Shown piece after piece: positions 51,645-59,827 of a DNA stretch of 60,450 nucleotides. The DNA comes from Nitrospiraceae bacterium (GTDB taxonomy: Bacteria; Nitrospirota; Thermodesulfovibrionia; UBA6902): assembly GCA_020356065.1 (NCBI GenBank), contig CP070632.1:1026423-1086872 (forward strand). Direction: 5' to 3'. The notes under the pieces were generated by a model. It searched no databases, was not told where the DNA came from, and saw only the letters and a program-made list of their open reading frames with translations. Each line of letters opens with the position of its first letter. The stretch's first letter is position 1. Both the position numbers and the translations under genes were made by a program.

Positions 51645-52739
51645 ATGTGGCAAAAGATCAGAGAAGGGTTAAATTTAAGGATAGGTCTTACGGATCTTGT
51701 CGACTCCTCCCTTAAAGAGCACAGGGTCCCAAGCGACACCAACATCTTTTATACAATCGGTATTGTTACATTAGTGGCATATTTTATTATGGCTGTAACA
51801 GGCTATTTTCTTCTCATGTACTATGTGCCCCATACAGATCACGCATTCAGCAGCGTTCAGAATATTATGACAAACATATCCTTTGGCTGGCTCATACGAA
51901 TGATTCATATCGTTGCCAGTAATCTTATGGTTGCTCTTGTATTTATTCATTTAATATCAATTTTCTTTATGGGAAACTATAAAAAGCCCCGCGAGATTAC
52001 ATGGCTTGCCGGAGGACTGCTCCTGCTTGTGACCCTGCTGTTCTGTCTGAGCGGATATCTGCTGCCATGGAGTCAGAGGAGTTACTGGGCGACGACCATT
52101 GTTACCAATATTCCTACGGCTTTTCCTGTTGTGGGTGAATATCTGGCAAATGTTTTAAAAGGTGGCGAAGCCATATCAGGAGTAACATTAACGAGGTTTT
52201 TCTCGCTTCATGTAGGGTTTCTTCCGCCTGTCTTTATGGCCATTGTAGGTCTGCATATATTTCTTGTATGGCGGATAGGGCTTTCCGTTCCTCCTTTCAG
52301 CAAATCGGCTGAGGAAGAGAAACCATGGACTGAATACAGTCATACAACATACGCGGAAAGTTACCCATTTTATCCTCATTTCTTTATGAAAGAAGTGTCC
52401 ATGGTCATGCTGCTTTTTGCAATTATATTCTTCATAATTTCATTTTTTCCGACCATGTTCATTCCGGAAGCTGCCAATACGCCGGCTGATCCGTTTAAGA
52501 CTCCGGCTGACATAAAACCTGAGTGGTATTTTCTTGCACCCTATCAGATGATGAAACTCATTCCTAACAAGTTCTTTGGAATAAGTATTCAGGTTATAGC
52601 TATTTTTACTTTCCTGTTTTGGCCTTTCTTTGATACAGGGGATGAGAAAAACATAATAAAGAGACCTGCTCTCATGGGGGCATTTATCATTCTCCTGTCA
52701 GTATGGTTTGCCTTAACTTTCTGGGGGAGGTACTCATGA
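51645..52739 (+). CDS. Cytochrome b of a bc-type complex (fused)
   Basis: A 364-aa protein with eight membrane helices. Heme ligands are the pairs in RMIHIVASNLMVALVFIHLI (two His, 14 apart) and FFSLHVGFLPPVFMAIVGLH (14 apart). The Qo-site PEWY motif is in DIKPEWYFLAPYQ. It combines the b6-like and subunit-IV-like parts in one chain. It oxidises quinol together with the Rieske protein. The stop overlaps the next ATG by 4 bp (ATGA), so expression is coupled to the pentaheme cytochrome. Confidence 0.95.
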   Translation: MWQKIREGLNLRIGLTDLVDSSLKEHRVPSDTNIFYTIGIVTLVAYFIMAVTGYFLLMYYVPHTDHAFSSVQNIMTNISFGWLIRMIHIVASNLMVALVFIHLISIFFMGNYKKPREITWLAGGLLLLVTLLFCLSGYLLPWSQRSYWATTIVTNIPTAFPVVGEYLANVLKGGEAISGVTLTRFFSLHVGFLPPVFMAIVGLHIFLVWRIGLSVPPFSKSAEEEKPWTEYSHTTYAESYPFYPHFFMKEVSMVMLLFAIIFFIISFFPTMFIPEAANTPADPFKTPADIKPEWYFLAPYQMMKLIPNKFFGISIQVIAIFTFLFWPFFDTGDEKNIIKRPALMGAFIILLSVWFALTFWGRYS

Positions 52740-53590
52740 GATATTTCTGCTTCATGATAATCGTTGTCATTTTGTCCATCACCGTACCGGTATCCGCCGG
52801 ATACAGGGAGCTTTTTGAAAAAGAATTTCTGAGCAAACCCTGGTCATCAGAGATCCTTGAGGAGAGTGCCTGCGTTGAATGTCATACGTCCGAGGCCATG
52901 CCCGTGGAATTAAGAAGTATCCCTCAGGAATGGCAGCTCAGCTGGCACTATCAGAATGATGTTTCATGCCATGACTGCCATGGCGGCGACAGTACCGACG
53001 CAACCATGTCCATGTCCCACAAAAGAGGATTTACCGGTACCCCCAAATATACTGAAGTCCCTGAACAATGCGGTAAATGCCATATCGGTATTCTTGAGCA
53101 TTATATTGAGAGCGGCCATGGAAAGGCGTTGAAAGAGACAGGTGACGGACCTAACTGCGTGACCTGTCACGGGGCACACAATATCCAGCAGGTAAGCATA
53201 GACATAATTAATGCCCAGCGCTGTTCAAAATGTCACTCATACGACAGGGCAAAGATGATGAAGCAGGCACTGTTTCTGACTGATGAAAAGATTGAAAAAA
53301 TTGACGAAGACCTCAAGCAGTTAAGATCAAAAGGGGTATATCCTGAAAAGGAAGAAAAAAGACTTTTTGATACCCAGGCAAAATTTCGGACGTTATTCCA
53401 TTCTATAGACGTTGCCAGAGTGAAAAGCGAGACCGATTTTTACACTGAACAGCTTGATTCCATAGAGGCAGACGTTCAGAAGACATATGATCAGCTGGCT
53501 TTCAGGAGAAAATTCTCAACTTTTCTTATGCTGATTTTTGCAGGATCATGGATTGTGGCATCTTATATTTCGAAGTCATACAAAGATTAA
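52736..53590 (+). CDS. Pentaheme cytochrome c coupled to cytochrome b
   Basis: A 284-aa protein starting at MRYFCFMIIVVILSI within the cytochrome b stop. The signal peptide ends near VPVSAGY. Five CxxCH sites: CVECH, CHDCH, CGKCH, CVTCH, CSKCH. An acidic coiled-coil segment (EKIEKIDEDLKQLRSKG, about 180-200, then about 235-255) precedes a C-terminal hydrophobic helix (FSTFLMLIFAGSWIVASYI) that anchors it. It probably replaces cytochrome c1 as the electron acceptor of the Rieske protein. Confidence 0.92.
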   Translation: MRYFCFMIIVVILSITVPVSAGYRELFEKEFLSKPWSSEILEESACVECHTSEAMPVELRSIPQEWQLSWHYQNDVSCHDCHGGDSTDATMSMSHKRGFTGTPKYTEVPEQCGKCHIGILEHYIESGHGKALKETGDGPNCVTCHGAHNIQQVSIDIINAQRCSKCHSYDRAKMMKQALFLTDEKIEKIDEDLKQLRSKGVYPEKEEKRLFDTQAKFRTLFHSIDVARVKSETDFYTEQLDSIEADVQKTYDQLAFRRKFSTFLMLIFAGSWIVASYISKSYKD

Positions 53591-53729
53591 CTTCAGGCCT
53601 GTTTATCTTCCGGGTTTGAAGGAGCGATGATATCCCGTTTATCAACTGGTATAATGAAATATACAAATGATCAACCACTGGTACTTTCCTTTCTGTTCGA
53701 TATAGGTAGCTAAATATCCACTCCACGTA

Positions 53730-53758
53730 TTGCATTATATAAGATATTATTATATAAT
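53730..53758 (+). promoter_or_regulatory. Internal promoter before module 2
   Basis: TTGCAT (53730-53735), 17-bp spacer, perfect TATAAT (53753-53758), in a 236-bp AT-rich gap. It could transcribe the tetraheme/Fe-S/NrfD module 2 separately. Confidence 0.5.
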
Positions 53759-53826
53759 TATTAAATTTTAAAATAACTGCGTGTTTTCTTACTTCACAAC
53801 TAAGCCAAGGAAGGAGAATTAACAAA

Positions 53827-54450
53827 GTGGGCATACCTCTTCAATCCTCTTACATTAGGGCCATGGGTCTTGTCATGATGTTCTTTGCATCATTCTTTCT
53901 GATTCAATATTTGCATGTTTCTGATGCTTTCAGTTCTGATGATATCCCTGACTATTTTGTTCCTCCACCACCGTTTTCAGAAGGCATATACCCCTGTTCT
54001 GACTGTCATGCCGATCTGGAGGTCAATGAGACACGGAGAGAGCTTGATTTTCATGAGGACATTGTACTGAAGCACGCAGAGGAGCAGAGATGGTGTCTTG
54101 ACTGCCATAATCCTGCAGACAGGGACAAGCTGAGATTAGCAAATGGTCAGCTTATATCGTTTGAAACATCTTATCACCTCTGCGGCCAGTGTCATGGAAC
54201 CATCTTTCGTGACTGGAAAGCAGGAGTACATGGAAAAAGGACAGGATACTGGAACGGCAAGAAACAGTACCGTCTCTGTGTTCATTGTCATAACCCGCAC
54301 AGTCCCCGTTATAAGCCTATTGAGCCGCTGCCTCCTCCGATTCGGCCGGACGAGCTGAAATACACAAAATCTGAGGATGATAAGATTCCCAGGAACCCCT
54401 TAACCAGCAATTATAAAGCGGAGCGTAAAGATGTCAAAGAAAAACATTAA
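53827..54450 (+). CDS. Tetraheme cytochrome c, module 2
   Basis: A 207-aa protein starting with GTG after AAGGAAGGAGAATT. A hydrophobic segment (MGLVMMFFASFFLIQYLHVS, 13-32) is a signal or anchor. Four CxxCH sites: CSDCH, CLDCH, CGQCH, CVHCH. The C-terminal region is proline-rich (EPLPPPIRPDEL). The end overlaps the Fe-S gene by 20 bp, so the two are translationally linked. Confidence 0.9.
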   Translation: MGIPLQSSYIRAMGLVMMFFASFFLIQYLHVSDAFSSDDIPDYFVPPPPFSEGIYPCSDCHADLEVNETRRELDFHEDIVLKHAEEQRWCLDCHNPADRDKLRLANGQLISFETSYHLCGQCHGTIFRDWKAGVHGKRTGYWNGKKQYRLCVHCHNPHSPRYKPIEPLPPPIRPDELKYTKSEDDKIPRNPLTSNYKAERKDVKEKH

Positions 54451-55363
54451 TCATATATGTGACAAACCCTTACGAAGAAGGACATTGCTTAAGGGCGCTG
54501 CATTTGGGCTTACTTCGTTGGCACTACCTTTTGGTAATGCTGATGCCAGTGTATGGGAATCTTTTTTTCAGAAGCATTTCCACCAGATGAACAAGGACGA
54601 GCTCCAGAAAGTCATAGCCAGACTGGAAAATGAATATAAGGAAGATTACGGAAAGGATTTTAATATAAAATCGACCAAACCCATTGATGGCGTGAAGTTC
54701 GGCTATGGTCTGGACCTTTCCAGATGTATCGGATGCCGACGGTGTGTATATGCCTGTGTAGAGGAGAACAATCAGTCCAGAGACCCCCAGATACACTGGA
54801 TATCAGTGCTGGAATTTGAAAAGGGGCACAGATGGGTCAATGTATTTGAAGAAGCGACCAAATATTATAATCCCCATACGGTTCCTGAAGAAGGATATTT
54901 TTACATGCCTGTCCAGTGCCAGCAGTGTGAGAACCCGCCCTGTGTAAAAGTCTGTCCTACGAAGGCAACGTGGAAGGAGAGGGACGGTATCACGGTAGTT
55001 GATTACAACTGGTGTATCGGCTGCAGGTATTGCATGGCGGCCTGTCCATACGGGGCGAGACGTTTCAACTGGGCCAAACCCCAGATTGCTAGGGAGGAAA
55101 TAAACACAGAGACCCACTACCTTGGCAACAGGCCCAGATATAAGGGAGTGGTTGAGAAATGCACGTTCTGTATTCAAAGGACCAGGGAAGAACCCGGCAC
55201 ATATCCCGCCTGTGTTGAGATCTGTCCTGTTGGAGCCAGAAAATTCGGAAACCTGCTTGACCCTGAGAGTGAAATACGCTACAGCATTGAACACAAGAGG
55301 GTTTTCCGTCTTAAAGAGGACCTGAACACTTCGCCGAAATTTTATTATTTCTTTGCAACATAA
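54431..55363 (+). CDS. Periplasmic four-cluster Fe-S subunit, module 2
   Basis: A 310-aa protein. The twin-arginine signal is RRRTLLKGAAFGLTSLALPF. Four [4Fe-4S] motifs: CIGCRRCVYAC, CQQCENPPCVKVCP, CIGCRYCMAACP and CTFCIQR...CVEICP. It is longer than the module 1 subunit because of an N-terminal helical insert (about 38-85, KDELQKVIARLENEYKEDYG). It is the partner of the NrfD that follows after 21 bp and of the preceding tetraheme cytochrome. Confidence 0.93.
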   Translation: MSKKNINHICDKPLRRRTLLKGAAFGLTSLALPFGNADASVWESFFQKHFHQMNKDELQKVIARLENEYKEDYGKDFNIKSTKPIDGVKFGYGLDLSRCIGCRRCVYACVEENNQSRDPQIHWISVLEFEKGHRWVNVFEEATKYYNPHTVPEEGYFYMPVQCQQCENPPCVKVCPTKATWKERDGITVVDYNWCIGCRYCMAACPYGARRFNWAKPQIAREEINTETHYLGNRPRYKGVVEKCTFCIQRTREEPGTYPACVEICPVGARKFGNLLDPESEIRYSIEHKRVFRLKEDLNTSPKFYYFFAT

Positions 55364-55384
55364 ATTGCCAAAGGAGAACAATAT

Positions 55385-56617
55385 ATGTCTGACTTGTTAC
55401 AACCCATAAGAAATTTCTTCACAGCTTTGAAGTTTATCACAAAAGGAGGAACAGGATACTATGCCTGGCTTGCCTTTCTTGCCATGCTGATCGTTTACGG
55501 ACTGTATTCCTATATTACTCAGCTTGATCAGGGACTCATAGTGACAAATATGAGAGACCAGGTGTCATGGGGATTCTATATTTCAAATTTTACCTTTCTG
55601 GTTGGGGTTGCGGCTGCTGCGGTCCTGCTGGTCATCCCGGCGTATCTTTATAACTTTAAGCCCATCAAGGAGATCGTCCTGCTGGGAGAAATGCTGGCAA
55701 TAGCAGCAATTATCATGTGCCTCTTATTTGTCATATCTGACATGGGAAGGCCGGAACGGGGATGGCATATACTGCCTTTTCTGGGGACCATGAATTTCCC
55801 TGCTTCCCTTCTTGCCTGGGATGTGCTGGTGCTGAACGGTTATCTTGCGATTAACTGTATTGCGGTTTTTTATGTGCTGTACAAACTTTCCTATGGCAAG
55901 GAATATAAAATGTCATTTTTGTGGCCCATAATCATTTTGTCCATACCATGGGCTGTCAGTATCCATACGGTTACCGCCTTTCTGTATAACGGTCTCTCGT
56001 CACGGCCTTTCTGGAATGCATCGATTCTTGCTCCCCGGTTTATTGCGTCTGCGTTATGCTCGGGCCCTGCCTTGATGATCATTCTTTTTCAGATAGTCAG
56101 AAAGGTATCGGAAATGGAAATATCAAATACAGCGATATTCAAGATCGCCGAGCTTATTGCCTATGCCATGGGGATAAACCTGTTCCTGTTCATGGCTGAA
56201 TTTTTCAAGGAGTTTTATTCAGGGAGTATCCACCTGGCGCCAATGGAATACCTGTACTTTGGATTGCATGGTCATTCCAATCTCGTTGCCTGGATGTGGC
56301 TGGCGTTCATTTTTAACCTTAGCGCCTTTTTTCTCCTGTTGCGGCCAAAGACAAGAGAAAACTTCTTTACGCTTAACATGGCCTGTGTGATGATCATTAC
56401 TGGGGTGTATATTGAAAAAGGCATGGGCCTTATCATTCCTGGTTTTATTCCCGGAACTCTGGGAGAAATCTATGAGTATGGACCGTCAGCAGTTGAAAAG
56501 AGTGTGTCCATGGGTGTATGGGCATTTGGGGCGCTGTTTTTTACACTGCTGCTGAAATTTGCTCTTCCCGTGTATACAGGAAAACTGAGGTTTAAAGCTT
56601 CCGAATCAGGAGATTAG
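55385..56617 (+). CDS. NrfD/PsrC-like quinone-interacting membrane protein, module 2
   Basis: A 410-aa polytopic protein with about ten helices, starting MSDLLQPIRNFFTALKF. RDQVSWGFYISNFTFLVGVAA and SDMGRPERGWHILPF are NrfD-type quinone-site segments. It has another charged loop, AEFFKEFYSGSIHLAPMEYL. The ribosome site is AAAGGAGAACAATAT. It closes the locus; a strong terminator follows 25 bp after the stop. It is clearly not a recent copy of the module 1 protein, so the two modules have separate histories. Confidence 0.92.
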   Translation: MSDLLQPIRNFFTALKFITKGGTGYYAWLAFLAMLIVYGLYSYITQLDQGLIVTNMRDQVSWGFYISNFTFLVGVAAAAVLLVIPAYLYNFKPIKEIVLLGEMLAIAAIIMCLLFVISDMGRPERGWHILPFLGTMNFPASLLAWDVLVLNGYLAINCIAVFYVLYKLSYGKEYKMSFLWPIIILSIPWAVSIHTVTAFLYNGLSSRPFWNASILAPRFIASALCSGPALMIILFQIVRKVSEMEISNTAIFKIAELIAYAMGINLFLFMAEFFKEFYSGSIHLAPMEYLYFGLHGHSNLVAWMWLAFIFNLSAFFLLLRPKTRENFFTLNMACVMIITGVYIEKGMGLIIPGFIPGTLGEIYEYGPSAVEKSVSMGVWAFGALFFTLLLKFALPVYTGKLRFKASESGD

Positions 56618-56642
56618 AAAAACAATAACTTATCAACATTTA

Positions 56643-56676
56643 AGCAGTCAGTTTTAATGAACTGGCTGCTTTTTTT
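56643..56676 (+). terminator. Rho-independent terminator of the respiratory locus
   Basis: AGCAGTCAGTT (56643-56653) pairs with AACTGGCTGCT (56660-56670) with one G-T pair and a 6-nt loop, followed by seven T. Confidence 0.9.
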
Positions 56677-56712
56677 ATGAATTATGGGGGATGGAGGTGA
56701 ATTTCCGGCTCT

Positions 56713-57393
56713 TCACGTCTTTGCCCTGCTCTCGATGGGTAGACAGCATTCATCTGCATATTTTTCACGAATTTTTTGAAAGTCCCCGGCAATCTGCACG
56801 GGGTCATGGGGCGGGGGAAATGTTGCCCGCAATCTGCCAAGAGGATCAATCAGTAAAAAAGATGCTGTGTGATCTACCAGATAATCCTCCTCTGACTCCT
56901 TTCCTGTCTCACGCATATATGCAACGCCAAGAGGATGGGCCAGCTTCTCAATCATGTCAGGATCAGCGGTGAGGCCGATGAAGTTTTTATTGAAAAAGGG
57001 GACATAGTCGTTCAGCTTTTCTACTGTATCCCTCTCAGGATCCACGGTAACAAATATAAACTGGGTATCAACATTATACTTTTTATAGACAAGGGCCTTC
57101 TGTTCAAGGAGATGGTGATATACAGCATTTAGATCAACCAGGGCCATCGGGCACACATCAGGACAGTGAGTATAACCGAAAAACATAAAGGACCACTTTC
57201 TGGCAAGCCTGCGAACTTTAAAATTCTGACCTGTATGATCAGTCAGTGAAATCTGAAAAATAGGGATCGGCACCTCAAGGACGGTTGCGCTCGGGTAGTT
57301 ATCTGAGAGAAATCTGGCCGTATAGTCCCGCCCCAGCCAGATTCCCATGATGAACAGGACTATGGCAATTAATATAAAACGAAATATTTTCAT
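56713..57393 (-). CDS. SCO1/SenC-family copper chaperone
   Basis: A 226-aa protein starting at MKIFRFILIAIVLFIMGIWLG, a signal-anchor helix; the frame continues upstream but that part overlaps the next gene's end. The thioredoxin-like fold contains the copper motif GYTHCPDVCPMAL (two Cys in CxxxC) and the ligand His in DHTASFLLIDP. Sco proteins deliver copper to the CuA site of cytochrome oxidase or act as thiol reductants. No oxidase is in the window; the neighbouring cytochrome locus suggests a maturation role. Confidence 0.9.
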   Translation of the reverse strand: MKIFRFILIAIVLFIMGIWLGRDYTARFLSDNYPSATVLEVPIPIFQISLTDHTGQNFKVRRLARKWSFMFFGYTHCPDVCPMALVDLNAVYHHLLEQKALVYKKYNVDTQFIFVTVDPERDTVEKLNDYVPFFNKNFIGLTADPDMIEKLAHPLGVAYMRETGKESEEDYLVDHTASFLLIDPLGRLRATFPPPHDPVQIAGDFQKIREKYADECCLPIESRAKT

Positions 57394-57464
57394 TTTGCAA
57401 TCTGGATTAGCTTTTACAGGGTTTTTAACATAATCTGCATTACATATCAAATTTATATTTTTAA

Positions 57465-58490
57465 TCACCTGCAATGTGCCAGAGAAGAAGGTAGAATAGT
57501 ATCACCTATGATATTTTCAATAGATTTATGATACATTGAAATTGCATTTTCTGAATCACCTCTTGATTCATAGGCCCTTCCAAGTTCATAGAATGTCCGC
57601 CCTGGATAGGGATTCATCAAAAGAGCTTCATTGAGGACTTTTATTGCCCTGTCAGCTCTGCCTTTTTCGATGAGCGCGCTTCCAAGTCCTGTTCTGGCAT
57701 CGTTTGAAGATGGTTCGATTTGAAGAGCTGTATCAAACTGCTCAATTGCATTGTCTGTTTCTTTTGCATCAAGATATAAATAGCCAAGCAGGATATGAGA
57801 TTTTATCAGGTCCGGGTTGGCTTTGATAGACTGTTTAACAAACTCAATCGCTTGATCAAATAGTCTGGCTTCTGTAAATCTCAGGGCCAGGTTGTATTGT
57901 CGCTCTGCATACAGGACTGTCTGGTCCATTACCCGTTTTTCCGGTGAAATGATTCTTTCCAACTGTGATTCATCTATCTGCCCCAGTACAAACCGAATTG
58001 TACCTTCCAGTCTTATCTTGTAACTTAAGGCATGTCCCGGTATCGCAGCTGCGACTTTGCCTTCCCTGTCAATGATAAGAGTTGAAGGATAGACCCTTAT
58101 TCCATAACTCCCGTAAACATCCCGTTTCATATCGATAAGTACCGGGAAATCAATCTCAATTTCTTTCAGTTCAGTGAGCAGGAGTTCCTTTATTTGTGTC
58201 TCCGCAGTTATTCCGATAAATTTTAATCCCTTTTCTGCATATCTGGAACGAATATCGTTAAGATCCTTAAGGGCCATTCTTGAACGTATCTGTTCCGGTC
58301 TGAAATAGAGAAGGACCACTGTTGAACCTTTAAAGTCATGTAATGATAGTGAGGGACCCTCTGACGAAGATAAAGTAAAATCAGGCGCTGTTTCACCGGT
58401 TGTTACAGAAACAGCAAACGCTGTACTGCATGACAATACGAATGTCAGGAATAAACAGCAAATGGTGTTGAATAGAAAAGATTTCTTCAT
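57465..58490 (-). CDS. Thioredoxin-like/redoxin domain protein with TPR tail, active Cys lost
   Basis: A 341-aa exported protein starting at MKKSFLFNTICCLFLT; the signal peptide ends near AFAVSV. Residues about 25-160 follow the AhpC/TlpA fold (TGETAPDFTLSSSEG, VLLYFRPEQIRSRMALKDL, YPSTLIIDREGKVAAAIPGH). Where TlpA has WxxCxxC there is FRPEQIRS, so no redox Cys exists. Residues about 175-340 carry four TPRs (AIEFVKQSIKANPDLIKSHILLGYLYLD and similar). It is next to the SCO1 gene on the same strand, with a 72-bp gap, and is probably a periplasmic scaffold. Confidence 0.85.
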   Translation of the reverse strand: MKKSFLFNTICCLFLTFVLSCSTAFAVSVTTGETAPDFTLSSSEGPSLSLHDFKGSTVVLLYFRPEQIRSRMALKDLNDIRSRYAEKGLKFIGITAETQIKELLLTELKEIEIDFPVLIDMKRDVYGSYGIRVYPSTLIIDREGKVAAAIPGHALSYKIRLEGTIRFVLGQIDESQLERIISPEKRVMDQTVLYAERQYNLALRFTEARLFDQAIEFVKQSIKANPDLIKSHILLGYLYLDAKETDNAIEQFDTALQIEPSSNDARTGLGSALIEKGRADRAIKVLNEALLMNPYPGRTFYELGRAYESRGDSENAISMYHKSIENIIGDTILPSSLAHCR

Positions 58491-58561
58491 ATATTGCACA
58501 GACACGGATTTTCTTAATAGTAACATAATGACTTGTAACCGGGCTGAACAGACTGAGGATT

Positions 58562-59086
58562 TTATTCTGTCAAAACTGTTACTTTTGCGAGTATGATATC
58601 CGGTAAAGAATCTCTGTTACCAAGGGTAACTTCTGATATGTCGATGTCAGCTCTGTCTTTTATTGATTGTATGAATTCATCACCTCCCAATGTGATAGTA
58701 CCTATAACAATATTATGAGAATCAAGAGCTTTTAGCGCAGCCTCCTTAAATAAATCTGAAAAACACTCCATCTTGCCAATTTCATCCAAAATTATTATGG
58801 CATTGGCGACCGGTAATATTGAGGGCACAGCAACTGTGTCTATATTATGGATGCTTACTCCGTAACGTCTGATACAGAAATCAGACGTTATATCCTGATG
58901 TGCCAGATATGCTTTCCTCCCGTCAAGCGTATTCATCATAAACCCAACGCGTCTGTCTCCTGATATTTCCTCCTCAGTAAAAAAGCCCTTGGCAGGCAGC
59001 GCCAGTCCTGATATAACTTTCCTGATAACGGTGGTCTTTCCGCAGGAAGGCGCGCCTGTAAGGAATATGTTTTTCTTTATGGACAT
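58562..59086 (-). CDS. THEP1-type nucleoside-triphosphatase (NTPase)
   Basis: A 174-aa P-loop enzyme, starting at MSIKKNIFLTGAPSCGKTT. Walker A is GAPSCGKTT and Walker B is IIILDEIGKME. GFFTEEI and GRKAYLAH are typical of the THEP1 family (cancer-related NTPase homologues). It hydrolyses NTPs in vitro; the physiological role is unknown. A TTG two codons upstream could also start it. It is downstream of no recognised promoter; the intergenic region to the pseudogene is 133 bp. Confidence 0.9.
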   Translation of the reverse strand: MSIKKNIFLTGAPSCGKTTVIRKVISGLALPAKGFFTEEEISGDRRVGFMMNTLDGRKAYLAHQDITSDFCIRRYGVSIHNIDTVAVPSILPVANAIIILDEIGKMECFSDLFKEAALKALDSHNIVIGTITLGGDEFIQSIKDRADIDISEVTLGNRDSLPDIILAKVTVLTE

Positions 59087-59219
59087 ATACAAGTTTACTC
59101 TTTTCTAAAATTAATCCTGCAAGGACATGGCGTGCCATGCTCTTACAATAATATAACTTTTGTATTACCAAATGTTTTTAAAGACCCATTAACTAGAAAT
59201 AGAAAAGGAATGACTATAA

Positions 59220-59500
59220 ATGAAAGCTATATGAAATAATGAAACATTGGCTGAATGCCATGACACCATAGTCATAGAAAGTAACCAATACTTTCCATCC
59301 AGCTCGATCAGGAAAGAATATTTTCAGAACAGTGAAACTCATATACCTCTCCGTGGAAAGGGAAAGCCAGTTACTATAACTTAGTGATTAATAGAGAAAT
59401 CATCAACGATAGCGCATCGTACTAACCTGAACCAAAGAAAGCAGCAAAAGACATTAAGGATTATGTGGCGTTCTGGAAAGGAGTGGAGGTTGTAGATTGA
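59220..59500 (+). pseudogene. DUF427-family protein, decayed
   Basis: A DUF427 gene broken in three places. Frame 1 from ATG 59220 reads MKAI, then a TGA (59232-59234, where the family has Trp), then NNETLAECHDTIVIESNQYF. After about 59342 the frame shifts by one and reads YTSPWKGKASYYNLVI and INDSASY, then TAA (59423-59425) where the family continues, then PEPKKAAKDIKDYVAFWKGVEVV to the stop at 59498-59500. All the parts of the roughly 93-residue domain are present in order. The family function is unknown. It is a recent loss since most of the sequence is intact. Confidence 0.82.
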
Positions 59501-59827
59501 TATGAATTCTCACAATAATATATAAATTCATTTACTCTGAGGATAATAAATGATTATTTTTTAAGTTTTGAAGTAAGTTGAATATGAAGACTGTACCGAC
59601 ATAGTGTGGAATTTGAAGCGGTCGTATGGTCACTGACTTTTTATAATTATCTTCAAAGTCGATATGGTTCTATGGCTGAAGTTTTCATCATGTTATGTTC
59701 GGCATTTGGACATCACGTAGATTACTGATAACACCTATCTATTAATACAATGGATGAGTCATAAAAACACTTATTACTGATTGATAGTAAGTAGAAAAAT
59801 GGCCTTTATATATAATGAATGATAAAC
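59501..59827. other. 327-bp AT-rich gap; nothing recognised
   Basis: Stops in all frames, no inverted repeat with a T-run and no promoter that I would trust. It lies between the DUF427 pseudogene and the 3' end of the secreted protein gene. Confidence 0.4.

Noticed and set aside
53526-53834. Minus-strand 102-aa frame between the two cytochrome genes
   Set aside because: Overlaps the pentaheme cytochrome end and the promoter region, has no ribosome site, and its composition is not protein-like.
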